A stretch of DNA of 64,000 bases from Aquibium oceanicum. GTDB lineage: Bacteria > Pseudomonadota > Alphaproteobacteria > Rhizobiales > Rhizobiaceae. Location: NCBI RefSeq assembly GCF_001889605.1, contig NZ_CP018171.1, forward strand, positions 372,001 to 436,000, read 5' to 3'. Both the position numbers and the translations under genes were made by a program. This document shows positions 19,612 through 28,747 of this stretch, piece after piece. Position 1 is the stretch's first letter, and every line of letters begins with the position of its first letter. The notes beneath the pieces are model-generated. The model worked only from the letters and a program-made list of their open reading frames with translations. It did not search any database and was not told the origin of the DNA.

Positions 19612-20774
19612 CTACTGTACGATCGAACCTTGAGGGGAGGGAGACGGTCGAGAACCGATGTGGGGAGAGTAGGGCGGACGATCAAGCGGCGTATGTGCTG
19701 CCATCCCGCGCCGAACGTGATGATGAGCGCCCCGATGACCAGCAGGATGAGAGCGAAGGGCGGAATTCCCGTGCTGTTGGCCGTCGAGTTCACCAGGTAA
19801 TAGATCCCGAGCGATCCGAAATAGGCGAGCGTGGGGACGAGCAGCGACCGGCGATCGATCGCCAGGGCGACATAGACGAAGCCGATGATGAGCAGCGTCA
19901 GCATGACCGTGGCACTCTCATCCGGCTCGGCCTGACCGAACGCGACGTCCTGGCCCGTCGCGAGGATGAAGAGAGGGTGGACGAGCATCGGCGCCGAGAC
20001 AACGTGAAGCCAGAATGCGCAGTCCGACCAGCTGGTCCGTCGCTCCCGGTCATGGAGGTCGAGCGCCACTGCGATACCGAAAACGACGAGGCCGCACACG
20101 AGCGGCATGTAGAGCGAGGCGCGCAGGAGGTCGGGAACGTCCTCGATCCGCGGCGCAGCAACCGTACCGGCGGCGATGCCGTCGTAGAGGATCATTGCCG
20201 TCTGCAGGAAGGCGAGCAGCGTTGCCGATACCGCCACGACACCGGCGAGAATCGGGACCCGGAACCGCCAGAAATAGACGGCGGCCGCGGCGATGATGCC
20301 GCCGAACAGGAGATAGCCCGCCGGCGCGGCCGTCTGGCGCAGCGCGAGCACCTGCCAGAGCGATTCCGGCTGGCGGATCGGATAACGCTCCTGGATGAGG
20401 AGCCAGAGCACGACCGTCGTCGCGGCCATGAAAGCGAGGCTCAGCACTGTCGACGACAGCTTCATGCGGTGCTGCCGCGTCACGATCTCTGCTATTGCCC
20501 AGGCAAATGCGGCCGCCAGCGCGGCGATCCACAAGGTACGGCCTGCCAGCAGCGTCGACAGCATGAAATAGAAGCCGGCGGACAGGAGGACGATACCGAC
20601 GGTGACGAACAGGTCGTTGCCGCCGCCGATCAGGCGCAAGTTCTCTTCGGGGTTGGCCTCGTCTTCTTCCTCCGCATGGAACCGGGAGCGGTCCATGGTC
20701 AGAAGCGTGTCGCGCTGTTCGCTGGTGATGACCCCGCCGGCCACCGCGCGTTCGAGTGTCTCGTGGCTGATCAT
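19608..20774 (-). CDS. DUF2157-like polytopic membrane protein
   Basis: A 388-residue protein with about ten hydrophobic spans from residue 55 on. It is preceded by a short soluble N-terminal region ([22 protein letters not shown]) of the type found in DUF2157 proteins. It overlaps hslU downstream and the GNAT gene upstream by four bases each, so it is cotranscribed with the heat-shock protease genes. No catalytic motif is seen. Function unknown. Confidence 0.75.
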   Translation of the reverse strand: MISHETLERAVAGGVITSEQRDTLLTMDRSRFHAEEEDEANPEENLRLIGGGNDLFVTVGIVLLSAGFYFMLSTLLAGRTLWIAALAAAFAWAIAEIVTRQHRMKLSSTVLSLAFMAATTVVLWLLIQERYPIRQPESLWQVLALRQTAAPAGYLLFGGIIAAAAVYFWRFRVPILAGVVAVSATLLAFLQTAMILYDGIAAGTVAAPRIEDVPDLLRASLYMPLVCGLVVFGIAVALDLHDRERRTSWSDCAFWLHVVSAPMLVHPLFILATGQDVAFGQAEPDESATVMLTLLIIGFVYVALAIDRRSLLVPTLAYFGSLGIYYLVNSTANSTGIPPFALILLVIGALIITFGAGWQHIRRLIVRPTLPTSVLDRLPPLKVRSYSR

Positions 20775-21289
20775 CCGGTCTCGCCGCTCGCGACATGACG
20801 CATGATCAGGCTGTCGCCTGTCTTGCCGGCAAGTTCGGCAACCGGTCGGAAGCCGGCTTTCTCGTAGGCGCGAACAGCGCGGATGTTGTTCGGGTCGGGA
20901 TCGATGATGATCTGGCTGAAGCCGGTGTCCCGCAATCTCGCGACGAAGGCGATCAGAGCCTCGGTACCGAGACCTTTGGAGAGGTCGCTGGCGCTGCCTA
21001 TCGAAAGATCGACCCCGATCGTCTCGGCAGGCAGGTCGGCGAGCCAGGGGTTTTCCGCGAGCCAGGTTCCGTTCTGGTGGTGGCCGACGAACCAGTACTG
21101 GATGTAGCCGATGTCACGGTCGCCTTTGTAGAAGATGAAGGGCCTCGTGGTATCGCGCTCTTCCACCATATCCTGAATGTAGCCGAGTTCGATTTCCGGA
21201 TCGCCCCACCATTCACGCCAGTGCGGTTCGCGCATCCATCGTCCCAGAAGCGGCAGATCGACGGACGCTACGGGCCGAAAGGAAATCAT
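20771..21289 (-). CDS. GNAT acetyltransferase, AacA4/Aac(6')-like
   Basis: A 172-residue Gcn5-type acetyltransferase with the pattern of aminoglycoside 6'-acetyltransferase-like proteins (PLLGRWMREPHWREWWG near the N-terminus, DLSIG and GLGTEALIAF acetyl-CoA region, and a C-terminal NIRAVRAYEKAGF helix). A GNAT gene between hslV and hslU is a recurrent rhizobial arrangement. Substrate unknown; it need not confer resistance. Confidence 0.88.
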   Translation of the reverse strand: MISFRPVASVDLPLLGRWMREPHWREWWGDPEIELGYIQDMVEERDTTRPFIFYKGDRDIGYIQYWFVGHHQNGTWLAENPWLADLPAETIGVDLSIGSASDLSKGLGTEALIAFVARLRDTGFSQIIIDPDPNNIRAVRAYEKAGFRPVAELAGKTGDSLIMRHVASGETG

Positions 21290-21295
21290 CGGCGG

Positions 21296-21850
21296 TCAGG
21301 CCGCATCCAGTATTTCGACCACCACGCTCGAATTGGTATAGACGCAGATGTCGGACGCGATCTGCATCGCCTTTCGCGCGATTTCCTCGGCATCCCTGTC
21401 GGTGTCCATCAAGGCACGAGCGGCGGCGAGTGCATAATTGCCGCCTGAGCCGATCGCCATCACCCCGTGCTCCGGCTCCAGCACGTCGCCAGTGCCTGTG
21501 AGCGCCAGCGTCACGTTCTTGTCGGCCACAAGCATCATGGCTTCGAGCCGGCGGAGGTAGCGGTCGGTTCGCCAGTCCTTGGCGAGCTCCACGCAAGCCC
21601 GCGTCAGCTGGTCGGGATACTGCTCCAGCTTGGTTTCCAGCCGTTCGAGCAGAGTAAAGGCGTCCGCGGTTGCGCCCGCGAAGCCGGCGATCACGTTGCC
21701 TTTGCCCAGCCGGCGCACCTTGCGGGCATTGCCCTTCATGATGGTCTGGCCGAGGCTGACCTGTCCGTCGCCGGCGATCACCACCTTGCCGCCCTTGCGC
21801 ACGGTCACGATCGTCGTGGCGTGCATCGAATTCTCGTTTGCCATTGTCAC
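21296..21850 (-). CDS. hslV: HslUV protease peptidase subunit
   Basis: A 184-residue proteasome-like peptidase (ClpQ). Processing before the TTIV sequence at residues 12-15 would expose the catalytic N-terminal threonine. Further hallmarks are [10 protein letters not shown] and [15 protein letters not shown], and the [17 protein letters not shown] block. It heads the leftward hslV-GNAT-membrane protein-hslU group. Its promoter lies in the 180-base divergent gap with hisB (21851-22030). Confidence 0.97.
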   Translation of the reverse strand: MTMANENSMHATTIVTVRKGGKVVIAGDGQVSLGQTIMKGNARKVRRLGKGNVIAGFAGATADAFTLLERLETKLEQYPDQLTRACVELAKDWRTDRYLRRLEAMMLVADKNVTLALTGTGDVLEPEHGVMAIGSGGNYALAAARALMDTDRDAEEIARKAMQIASDICVYTNSSVVVEILDAA

Positions 21851-22030
21851 TCCGGGAACGCGGACGACCTCCGCGTGCTGGGGAAGGATTACACTGATGA
21901 CGCCTTATTTATGCGCGGCCCTGCCGATTGCAAACGCGGCATCGAGCGGGCTCGATTCCGCCGTGCGAACTGGCATTCGCCCGACCATGCTGTTAGAAGG
22001 CAGCCGCCAGCCGCTCGAGAGGATCAGGAG

Positions 22031-22642
22031 ATGGATGCAGCCGCGACCGGACGCAAGGCGTCGGTGAGCCGCAAGACGAACGAGACGTCGATCGAGGTGA
22101 CCGTCGATCTTGATGGCGCCGGCCGATACGATGTCGCGACGGGCGTCGGTTTTTTCGATCACATGCTCGAACAGCTCTCGCGCCACTCCCTGATCGACAT
22201 GGTCGTCAAGGCCAAGGGCGACCTGCACATCGACGATCACCACACGGTCGAGGATACCGGCATTGCCCTCGGACAGGCGATCGCGCGGGCCCTCGGCGAC
22301 CGGAAAGGGATCGCGCGGTACGCCTCGATCGACCTCGCGATGGACGAGACCCTAACCAGGGCCGCGGTGGACGTCTCGGGACGGCCCTTCCTCGTCTGGA
22401 ACGTGTGCTTCTGCTCGCCGAAAATCGGCATGTTCGACACCGAGCTGGTACGCGAATTCTTCCAGGCGCTTGCGCAAAATGCCGGGATCACGATGCATGT
22501 GACGAACCACTACGGAGCGAACAACCACCATATCGCGGAGACCTGCTTCAAGGCGGTCGCCCGGGTGCTGCGCACGGCGATCGAAGCCGATACGCGCCAG
22601 GCGGGAACGGTGCCGTCCACCAAGGGTACGCTGAACGGATAG
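22031..22642 (+). CDS. hisB: Imidazoleglycerol-phosphate dehydratase
   Basis: A 203-residue monofunctional HisB, which dehydrates imidazole-glycerol phosphate to imidazole-acetol phosphate. The metal-binding histidine motifs [14 protein letters not shown] and NNHHIAE(T)CFKA are present, along with [16 protein letters not shown] 22031 follows a CAGGAG ribosome-binding site. It opens a rightward operon hisB-DUF2628-hisH-hisA-uma2-hisF-hisE-coaA. Confidence 0.97.
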   Translation: MDAAATGRKASVSRKTNETSIEVTVDLDGAGRYDVATGVGFFDHMLEQLSRHSLIDMVVKAKGDLHIDDHHTVEDTGIALGQAIARALGDRKGIARYASIDLAMDETLTRAAVDVSGRPFLVWNVCFCSPKIGMFDTELVREFFQALAQNAGITMHVTNHYGANNHHIAETCFKAVARVLRTAIEADTRQAGTVPSTKGTLNG

Positions 22643-22654
22643 GAACCCGCCAGA

Positions 22655-23134
22655 ATGGCTATCTATGTCGTCATGGAGCCGCCGCGCAGCCGGCCTGATT
22701 CCGATCCGGTCTACGTGCGGGACGGGTACTCGTTGTTCGCTTTCCTTCTGCCACTTGTCTGGCTGCTCTGGAACAGGCTCTGGATCGAAACGCTCGTCTT
22801 CCTCGCCATCACGCTTGGTCTCGGCTACCTCGGTGAACAGGCGGGTGCGGCGGAAGTCGCGGTCGCCGGCTTCTCGATCCTGCTTGCGATCTTCATCGGG
22901 ATCGAGGGTGCTGTGTTTCGATTGTGGGCGATGCGCCGGCGCGGCTGGACGGAGTGGGGCGTGGTCGAGGCGCATGACCGCGAGGATGCCGAGGCACGCT
23001 ACGTGAGCGAGAGCCTTGCGCCGGCCGAAAAGCCCGTCCTCGCCGTTCCCATGCGGCCCGGCGCGCCGCAGCCGCGCGGCACCGACACCGGCGCGCCCGA
23101 ACTCGGACTGTTCGGCTATCCGGGAAGGAACTGA
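22655..23134 (+). CDS. DUF2628 family membrane protein
   Basis: A 159-residue protein with about three hydrophobic spans (30-45, 48-66, 70-88) and a polar C-terminal half rich in Pro/Gly. The N-terminal [10 protein letters not shown] and [16 protein letters not shown] pattern is typical of DUF2628, which in alphaproteobacteria sits between hisB and hisH as here. It is two bases from the hisH start. Function unknown. Confidence 0.85.
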   Translation: MAIYVVMEPPRSRPDSDPVYVRDGYSLFAFLLPLVWLLWNRLWIETLVFLAITLGLGYLGEQAGAAEVAVAGFSILLAIFIGIEGAVFRLWAMRRRGWTEWGVVEAHDREDAEARYVSESLAPAEKPVLAVPMRPGAPQPRGTDTGAPELGLFGYPGRN

Positions 23135-23136
23135 CG

Positions 23137-23787
23137 GTGCGTGTCGCCATCATCGATTATGGATCGGGCAACCTCCGCTCCGCGACCAAAGCCTTCGAGC
23201 GCGCCGCGCGCGAGGCAGGGATTTCCGCCGAGATCGACCTGACCGACGATACGGAGCGGGTTCGCCGCGCCGATCGCATCGTACTGCCGGGCGTCGGCGC
23301 CTATGCCGACTGCGTGGCTGGCCTCCGCGCCGTGGCCGGCATGTGGGAAGCGATCGAGGAGGCGACCGGAAAAGGCGGAAAACCCTTTCTCGGGATCTGC
23401 GTCGGCATGCAGCTGATGTCGGAACGCGGGCTGGAGAAGACCGTCAGCCGCGGCTTCGGCTGGATCGCGGGCGACGTGAAGGAGATAGAGCCGACCGATC
23501 CGTCGCTCAAGATCCCGCAGATCGGCTGGAACACGATTCACGTGAAACATCCGCATCCGCTGTTCGACGGCATCCCGACCGGAGCGGACGGGCAGCACGC
23601 CTATTTCGTCCACTCCTACCATCTGGCGGCGAAGGACCCCGATGACGTGCTCGCGGTCACCGACTACGGCGGCGAGGTGACGGCAGCGGTGTCGCGCGGT
23701 AATCTCGCGGGCACGCAGTTCCATCCCGAGAAGAGCCAGATGCTCGGCCTGGCTCTGATTGCGAACTTTCTGAGGTGGAAGCCTTGA
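23137..23787 (+). CDS. hisH: Imidazole glycerol phosphate synthase glutaminase subunit
   Basis: A 216-residue class I glutamine amidotransferase that gives ammonia to HisF. The nucleophile loop GICVGMQ carries Cys88; the triad His196 and Glu198 lie in [12 protein letters not shown] 23137 is the start ([12 protein letters not shown]). The HisH-HisF pair is split here by hisA and a Uma2 gene. A parS-like 16-mer lies inside it at 23534-23549. Confidence 0.97.
   Translation: MRVAIIDYGSGNLRSATKAFERAAREAGISAEIDLTDDTERVRRADRIVLPGVGAYADCVAGLRAVAGMWEAIEEATGKGGKPFLGICVGMQLMSERGLEKTVSRGFGWIAGDVKEIEPTDPSLKIPQIGWNTIHVKHPHPLFDGIPTGADGQHAYFVHSYHLAAKDPDDVLAVTDYGGEVTAAVSRGNLAGTQFHPEKSQMLGLALIANFLRWKP
23534..23549. 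promoter_or_regulatory. parS-like match inside hisH
   Basis: CGATTCACGTGAAACA matches the parS consensus at 14 of 16 positions and keeps the palindromic core TTCACGTGAA. It lies about 14 kb from the putative origin and 22 kb from parB. It encodes TIHVK in hisH and could be coincidental, but outlying parS sites are known in many genomes. Confidence 0.4.
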
Positions 23788-24539
23788 TCCTCTTTCCGGC
23801 GATCGACCTGAAGGATGGCCAGTGCGTGCGCCTGAAGCTCGGCGACATGGCGACCGCGACCGTCTACAACGCCGACCCCGCGGCGCAGGCGAAAGCCTTC
23901 GAAGAGCAGGGCTTCGAATGGCTGCACGTCGTCGATCTCAATGGCGCCTTCGAAGGCCAGAGCGTCAACGGCGCGGCGGTCGAGGCGATTCTGAAGGCGA
24001 CCAAAAACCCGGTGCAGCTTGGCGGCGGCATCCGCACGCTGGCCCACATCGAAGGCTGGCTCGAAAAAGGTCTCGCCAGGGTGATCCTGGGGACGGTCGC
24101 GGTTCGCGATCCGGACCTCGTCAGGGAAGCCTGCAGGCGCTTTCCCGGCAAGGTCGCCGTCGGCATCGACGCCAAAGGCGGCAAGGTGGCGGTCGAGGGC
24201 TGGGCCGAGGCCTCTTCGCTCGGCGTGATCGAACTGGCGAGGAAATTCGAAGGCGCCGGAGTGGCGGCCATCGTCTACACCGACATCGACCGCGACGGGG
24301 TGCTGACCGGCATCAACTGGGAATCGACGATCGAGCTCGCCGACGCCGTATCGATCCCCGTCATCGCCTCGGGCGGCCTCGCCTCGATCGCCGACATCGT
24401 GCGCATGACCATGCCGGACGCCGCGAAACTCGAAGGCGCGATCTCCGGCCGCGCGCTCTACGACGGGCGGATCGATCCGGCCGAGGCGCTGGCGATCCTG
24501 TCGGGCAATTCAAAGCCGCCGCGCGGCATGCTAGACTGA
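23784..24539 (+). CDS. hisA: Phosphoribosylformimino-5-aminoimidazole carboxamide ribotide isomerase
   Basis: A 251-residue TIM-barrel isomerase (ProFAR isomerase). The first catalytic aspartate is in [10 protein letters not shown] (Asp8), and the second in YTDIDRDG. Paired phosphate loops GGGIRT and ASGGLAS are visible. TTG 23784 overlaps the hisH stop (TTGA) and gives the family N-terminus MILFPAIDL; a GTG three codons upstream is the alternative. Confidence 0.96.
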   Translation: MILFPAIDLKDGQCVRLKLGDMATATVYNADPAAQAKAFEEQGFEWLHVVDLNGAFEGQSVNGAAVEAILKATKNPVQLGGGIRTLAHIEGWLEKGLARVILGTVAVRDPDLVREACRRFPGKVAVGIDAKGGKVAVEGWAEASSLGVIELARKFEGAGVAAIVYTDIDRDGVLTGINWESTIELADAVSIPVIASGGLASIADIVRMTMPDAAKLEGAISGRALYDGRIDPAEALAILSGNSKPPRGMLD

Positions 24540-24543
24540 GAGC

Positions 24544-25110
24544 ATGAACATCCAGTCGAGACTGCCGACCACACCGGACGAATTCCTGCGCTGGAACGAG
24601 GGGCGCGAGGGCAAGCGGGAATTCGTCGGGGGGAGGGTCGAAGAGATGATGGTTGGGGTCTCGAAGTACCACGCGGTTGTCGTTGCGCGGCTGATCCATC
24701 AGATCAATGTTCAACTCGGTCTCAAGGAATATGTGACGAGTTCCGCCGAGTTCGGCGTCGTCACCGCCGGCGGCGTCCGATACCCGGATGTCATGGTCGA
24801 TCGAATGTCCGGCGCCGGAACCGATCTCGCTGCCAATGAGCCGCTGTTGATCGCGGAGGTGCTGTCGCCGTCCTCCTACACCCGCGATTTTGGCGAGAAA
24901 GTAATTGACTACGGTACCGTGGACTCGCTGCTTCATTATCTGGTCCTCTCCCAGGACGAGGCGCGTGTATGGGTATGGTCTAGGGAAGCGGATGGCATCT
25001 GGAGCGGACCGGCGCAGTATGCCGGACCAAAGGAGCGAATTCATATGGCGCGACTTAACCTCTCTATCGACATCGGCGACATCTATTCGGGCCTGTTTGA
25101 CCCTTCATGA
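24544..25110 (+). CDS. Uma2/DUF820 family putative restriction-like endonuclease
   Basis: A 188-residue member of the Uma2 (DUF820) family, which has the PD-(D/E)xK nuclease fold. Visible catalytic-type elements are PDVMVD (about 80-85), EVLSPSS (about 101-107) and the lysine of FGEKVIDY (about 115). The N-terminal [25 protein letters not shown] block is typical. It is wedged between hisA (4 bases) and hisF (4-base overlap) and so is expressed with the histidine operon. No substrate is established for the family; the link to histidine synthesis is unexplained. Confidence 0.85.
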   Translation: MNIQSRLPTTPDEFLRWNEGREGKREFVGGRVEEMMVGVSKYHAVVVARLIHQINVQLGLKEYVTSSAEFGVVTAGGVRYPDVMVDRMSGAGTDLAANEPLLIAEVLSPSSYTRDFGEKVIDYGTVDSLLHYLVLSQDEARVWVWSREADGIWSGPAQYAGPKERIHMARLNLSIDIGDIYSGLFDPS

Positions 25111-25901
25111 CCCTCAAATCCCGCGTCATCCCCTGCCTGGACGTCAAGGACGGCCGTGTCGTCAAGGGCGTCAACTTTGTCGACCTCGTCGATGCCGGAG
25201 ATCCAGTCGAGGCCGCCAAGGCGTATGACGCGGCGGGTGCCGACGAACTCTGCTTCCTCGATATCACCGCATCCTCCGACAATCGCGAGACGATTTTCGA
25301 CGTCGTCGCCCGCACGGCGGAACAATGCTTCATGCCGCTCACCGTCGGCGGCGGTGTCCGCCAGATCGCCGACGTGCGCAAGTTGCTCCTGGCCGGGGCC
25401 GACAAGGTGTCGATCAACACCGCCGCGGTGAAGGACCCGGATTTCGTCGCCGCGGCGGCCGACAAGTTCGGCAACCAGTGCATCGTGGTGGCCATCGACG
25501 CCAAGAAGGTCTCGGCCGCCGGCGAGGCGGATCGCTGGGAAATCTTCACCCATGGCGGACGCACCCCGACGGGCATCGATGCGATCGAGTTCGCCCGCAA
25601 GGTCGTCGACCTCGGCGCCGGGGAGATCCTGCTCACCTCCATGGACCGCGACGGAACCAAGGCGGGCTACGACCTGCCGCTCACCCGCGCCGTCGCCGAT
25701 GCGGTCCGCGTTCCGGTGATCGCCTCGGGCGGGGTCGGAAAGCTCGATCACCTGGTCGAAGGCATCCGCGACGGGCATGCGACGGCGGTTCTCGCCGCCT
25801 CGATCTTCCATTTCGGCACTTACACCATCGCCGCGGCGAAGGCGCATATGGCGGCGGCCGGGCTCGCCATGCGACTCGACTCGCCCGCCCAACCGCACTA
25901 A
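25107..25901 (+). CDS. hisF: Imidazole glycerol phosphate synthase cyclase subunit
   Basis: A 264-residue TIM-barrel cyclase that uses HisH-derived ammonia to make imidazole-glycerol phosphate and AICAR. The catalytic Asp12 lies in [16 protein letters not shown] and the second in VVAIDAKKV. Phosphate loops GGGVRQ and ASGGVGK are present. It overlaps the Uma2 gene by four bases and is nine bases from hisE. Confidence 0.97.
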   Translation: MTLKSRVIPCLDVKDGRVVKGVNFVDLVDAGDPVEAAKAYDAAGADELCFLDITASSDNRETIFDVVARTAEQCFMPLTVGGGVRQIADVRKLLLAGADKVSINTAAVKDPDFVAAAADKFGNQCIVVAIDAKKVSAAGEADRWEIFTHGGRTPTGIDAIEFARKVVDLGAGEILLTSMDRDGTKAGYDLPLTRAVADAVRVPVIASGGVGKLDHLVEGIRDGHATAVLAASIFHFGTYTIAAAKAHMAAAGLAMRLDSPAQPH

Positions 25902-25910
25902 ACGCCCGCC

Positions 25911-26240
25911 ATGGCCGAATTTTCGCTCGCCGACCTCGAACGGACCATCCGGGAACGCGCCCTCTCGGGCGACGCGCAATCCTGGACCGCGAAGCTTTTC
26001 GCAGCGGGGATGGAGAAGGCCGCCAAGAAGATGGGCGAGGAGGCGGTGGAGACGGTGATTGCCGCCGTCGGCCGCGACCGGGACGGTCTCGTGTCGGAAA
26101 GTGCCGATCTCCTCTACCATTGGCTGGTGGTGCTCGCCGTCGCCGACATTCCGCTGTCGCAGGTACTGCAGGAACTCGAGCGCCGCACGGGCCAGTCCGG
26201 CGTGGCCGAGAAGGCCTCGCGGTCTACGGACCGGGCATGA
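25911..26240 (+). CDS. hisE: Phosphoribosyl-ATP pyrophosphatase
   Basis: A 109-residue HisE of the all-alpha MazG-like superfamily that hydrolyses PR-ATP to PR-AMP in the second step of histidine synthesis. The motif [14 protein letters not shown] with its metal-binding glutamates and the [13 protein letters not shown] helix are present. It is monofunctional (not fused to HisI). Its stop overlaps the coaA start (ATGA). Confidence 0.96.
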   Translation: MAEFSLADLERTIRERALSGDAQSWTAKLFAAGMEKAAKKMGEEAVETVIAAVGRDRDGLVSESADLLYHWLVVLAVADIPLSQVLQELERRTGQSGVAEKASRSTDRA

Positions 26241-27238
26241 GGATGGAGCGGTCGGTTCTCGATGAGGCGCCGGGGGCGATGGATCAGCTTGCGCCGAACC
26301 TGAGATACTCGCCCTATCGCATCTTCACGGCGGAGAGATGGGCCGGGTTCCGTGCCGACACCCCGCTGACGCTCAGCGAGGACGAGGTCCAGCGCCTGAG
26401 CTCCCTCAACGATCCCATCGATCTCGACGAAGTCGCGCGGGTCTACCTGTCTATGTCGCGCCTGCTGTCCGCCCATGTCGAAGCCTCGCAGCTGCTGTTT
26501 CGCCAGCGCCAGGTGTTCTTCAACGCCGACGACGCGGTGAAGACCCCGTTCATCATCGGCATCGCCGGGTCGGTCGCCGTCGGAAAGTCGGCCACCGCGC
26601 GTATCCTGAAGGAGCTGCTCGCCCGCTGGCCCTCCAGCCCGAAGGTGGATCTGGTGACGACGGACGGCTTCCTCTATCCCAACGAGGTGCTGCGCCGCGA
26701 GAACCTGATGGAACGCAAGGGGTTTCCCGACAGCTACGACGTCGGCGCGTTGCTGCGGTTTTTGTCCGGTATCAAGTCCGGGGAGCGAAACGTTCCCGCG
26801 CCGCTCTATTCGCACCTCACCTATGACGTGCTGCCCGGCGAATACGCGCTGATCGACCGGCCCGACATCCTGATCTTCGAGGGCATCAACGTGCTCCAGA
26901 CACGCGAACTGCCCAAGGACGGGCGCGCGGTTCCCGTGGTGTCGGACTTCTTCGACTTCTCCATCTTTCTCGACGCCGACGAGAACCTGATCCACAAATG
27001 GTACATCGACCGCTTCATGCGGCTGAGGGAAACGGCGTTCCGCAACCCCGACTCCTTCTTTCACCGGTACTCCTCGCTCTCGGCCGATTCCGCCCGCGCG
27101 ATCGCCGAAGGGTTGTGGAGCAACATCAACCTGAAGAACCTGCGCGAAAACATCCTGCCGACACGCCCGCGTGCCGACCTGATCCTGCGCAAGGGCGCCA
27201 ACCACCGGGTCGAGGAAGTGGCGCTGCGCAAGCTCTGA
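26237..27238 (+). CDS. coaA: Pantothenate kinase (type I)
   Basis: A 333-residue bacterial type I pantothenate kinase that commits pantothenate to coenzyme A. The P-loop GSVAVGKS is at about 111-118. The substrate region includes TTDGFLYPN, the FEGINVLQ motif, and [20 protein letters not shown] near the end. ATG 26237 overlaps the hisE stop; an in-frame ATG two codons on is possible. A his-coaA link is typical for rhizobia. With coaE at 11.7 kb, two CoA steps are in this window. Confidence 0.97.
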   Translation: MRMERSVLDEAPGAMDQLAPNLRYSPYRIFTAERWAGFRADTPLTLSEDEVQRLSSLNDPIDLDEVARVYLSMSRLLSAHVEASQLLFRQRQVFFNADDAVKTPFIIGIAGSVAVGKSATARILKELLARWPSSPKVDLVTTDGFLYPNEVLRRENLMERKGFPDSYDVGALLRFLSGIKSGERNVPAPLYSHLTYDVLPGEYALIDRPDILIFEGINVLQTRELPKDGRAVPVVSDFFDFSIFLDADENLIHKWYIDRFMRLRETAFRNPDSFFHRYSSLSADSARAIAEGLWSNINLKNLRENILPTRPRADLILRKGANHRVEEVALRKL

Positions 27239-27453
27239 GGCGAAAAAACCATACGTTCATGCGGGGCTTTCCCTTGTTTCGGCCCCGGCTCGACGGTGAT
27301 CCGGGACGGACGGGGAGCCGGGTCGCATGACGTGACGGGTCAGCCCCCGGACCCTCGCCAACCCGAGCCAGCGCCTGCGACCGCCGTCCGCAAGTCATTG
27401 CGGGGAGGCGAGCGAGGCGGCGGATTTCTCGTCAAGGTTCAGGCTTCTGGCCG

Positions 27454-27846
27454 TCACGACGTGTCGGGCGCGGGCATCGCCGGCACCGTGCGTCCCGAGC
27501 GCGCAGGCGTGCGCGGCAGCAGCAGGGGGCGGGTTTCGACAGTGGCGAAACGCGCCCGGCGCCGGGCCAGCGCCAGCAGCGAACGAAGCATCCGAGCCAG
27601 CACCCTGAAATCGGCGGCGAGCCGCTTGGCGCGGTCTCCCGCGGGCGACCCCGCGATGGCCGCCGGCGCACCGGCCGGCAGGCCGATGACGAAGGATCGG
27701 GCGACGGCTTCGCCTTGCGTCAGGAAGACGAGGGCGGGCAGCTGGAGACACAAGGGCAGGCCGGCCGCGCGGTCGGCGAGACCGGCGAAGGAGACGAGCA
27801 GCGCCAGGATCTGCTCCAGAACATCGCCCTCCCTTCTCCAGTCCAT
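27454..27846 (-). CDS. Conserved-looking hypothetical protein
   Basis: A 130-residue Ala/Leu/Arg-rich protein. A ribosome-binding site GGAGGA lies about nine bases before ATG 27846. The N-terminal 60 residues (EQILALLVSFAGLADRAAG, then LPALVFLTQGEAVARSFV) form two amphipathic or weakly hydrophobic helices; the C-terminal tail is Arg/Pro-rich. No family was recognised with confidence; similar proteins are, as far as I recall, seen near alkB in rhizobia. The opposite strand is also open here for a long way, but its product is of antisense type. Confidence 0.6.
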   Translation of the reverse strand: MDWRREGDVLEQILALLVSFAGLADRAAGLPLCLQLPALVFLTQGEAVARSFVIGLPAGAPAAIAGSPAGDRAKRLAADFRVLARMLRSLLALARRRARFATVETRPLLLPRTPARSGRTVPAMPAPDTS

Positions 27847-27988
27847 CCGTCACGTCCTCCGGTGTTCGCGCAGAGATTGTCGCAAGTCCGGGAAGAGCGT
27901 GGATAAAAAAACTCTCGGCGGCGATCGATTGAGAGCGAGGCAGGGCCGCATCGCGGCCGCGATGCGGCGGGGGGAGTGCGGGGACGGT

Positions 27989-28624
27989 CTAAATCTGTCC
28001 CCGCGTGACGCGGCGCAGGGTGAGGTTGATGCGGCCCTCGTTCTTCAAAAGCATCGAGGTGCCGGGATAGATTCGGTCGACGCCGTGGAAGGCGAGCCGC
28101 CCTTCGCCGCCGAGCACCACCAGATCGCCGCTACCGAGCCGCACCGAGGCTGTCGGCGCGTTCCGCGCAGTTCCGCCAACTCTGAAGAGGCAGTCGTCGC
28201 CGAGCGACAGCGACACGACCGGCGCGCCGAGTTCCTGCTCGTCGCGATCCTGGTGCAGCCCCATCTTCGCATCGGCCGAATAGAAGTTCACGAGGCAGGC
28301 TTGGGGCAGCAGCGGGAAATTCGCGACGTCGTCCCAGATGTCGAGCAGCATCTTGGGGATCGCCGGCCACGCCTCGCCCGTCACCGGATGCGTCGCCTGA
28401 TAGCGGTATCCGCGCTCCTTGTCGGTGACCCAGCCAAGCGCCCCGCAATTGGTCATGCGCACGCTCATCGGTTTTCCGGTGCGCGGCATCGCGGGGACGT
28501 AGAGCGGCGCCTGGGCGACGACGGCGCGGATCTCTTCGAGCAGCGCCTTCTGGGCCGATGCGTCGAGGTAGCCGGGATGAAGGTGCACACCGGGTGCGAG
28601 GGCCTGCACGCTTCGCTCCGTCAA
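27989..28624 (-). CDS. alkB: Alpha-ketoglutarate-dependent dioxygenase AlkB
   Basis: A 211-residue Fe(II)/2-oxoglutarate dioxygenase that directly reverses N1-methyladenine and N3-methylcytosine damage. Iron ligands are visible as HQDRD (His124, Asp126) and His180 in LAFHGVDR; 2-oxoglutarate-binding arginine is in GRINLTLRR near 198-204. The substrate region has MPRTGKPMSVRMTNCG. It is not fused to Ada; a probable ada start lies at the right end of this window. Confidence 0.96.
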   Translation of the reverse strand: MTERSVQALAPGVHLHPGYLDASAQKALLEEIRAVVAQAPLYVPAMPRTGKPMSVRMTNCGALGWVTDKERGYRYQATHPVTGEAWPAIPKMLLDIWDDVANFPLLPQACLVNFYSADAKMGLHQDRDEQELGAPVVSLSLGDDCLFRVGGTARNAPTASVRLGSGDLVVLGGEGRLAFHGVDRIYPGTSMLLKNEGRINLTLRRVTRGQI

Positions 28625-28747
28625 GGAACATGGATATTCGTGGGCAGATGTGGCGCCGCCGCCGGCAGCGCAATCCGAAAACGGCGTTTGCGAATAAAAA
28701 AAAGTCGGCGGTCGCCCGCCGGCCCATGATCGCGCGGAACGCAGAAC

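Noticed and set aside
20771-21289. Aminoglycoside resistance gene
   Set aside because: The GNAT resembles Aac(6') enzymes, but such genes are chromosomal core neighbours of hslV in rhizobia; resistance is not supported by sequence alone.
27296-28729. 477-residue open frame on the plus strand
   Set aside because: It is antisense to alkB and to the small minus-strand gene at 27454, which has a better ribosome-binding site; no plus-strand motif.
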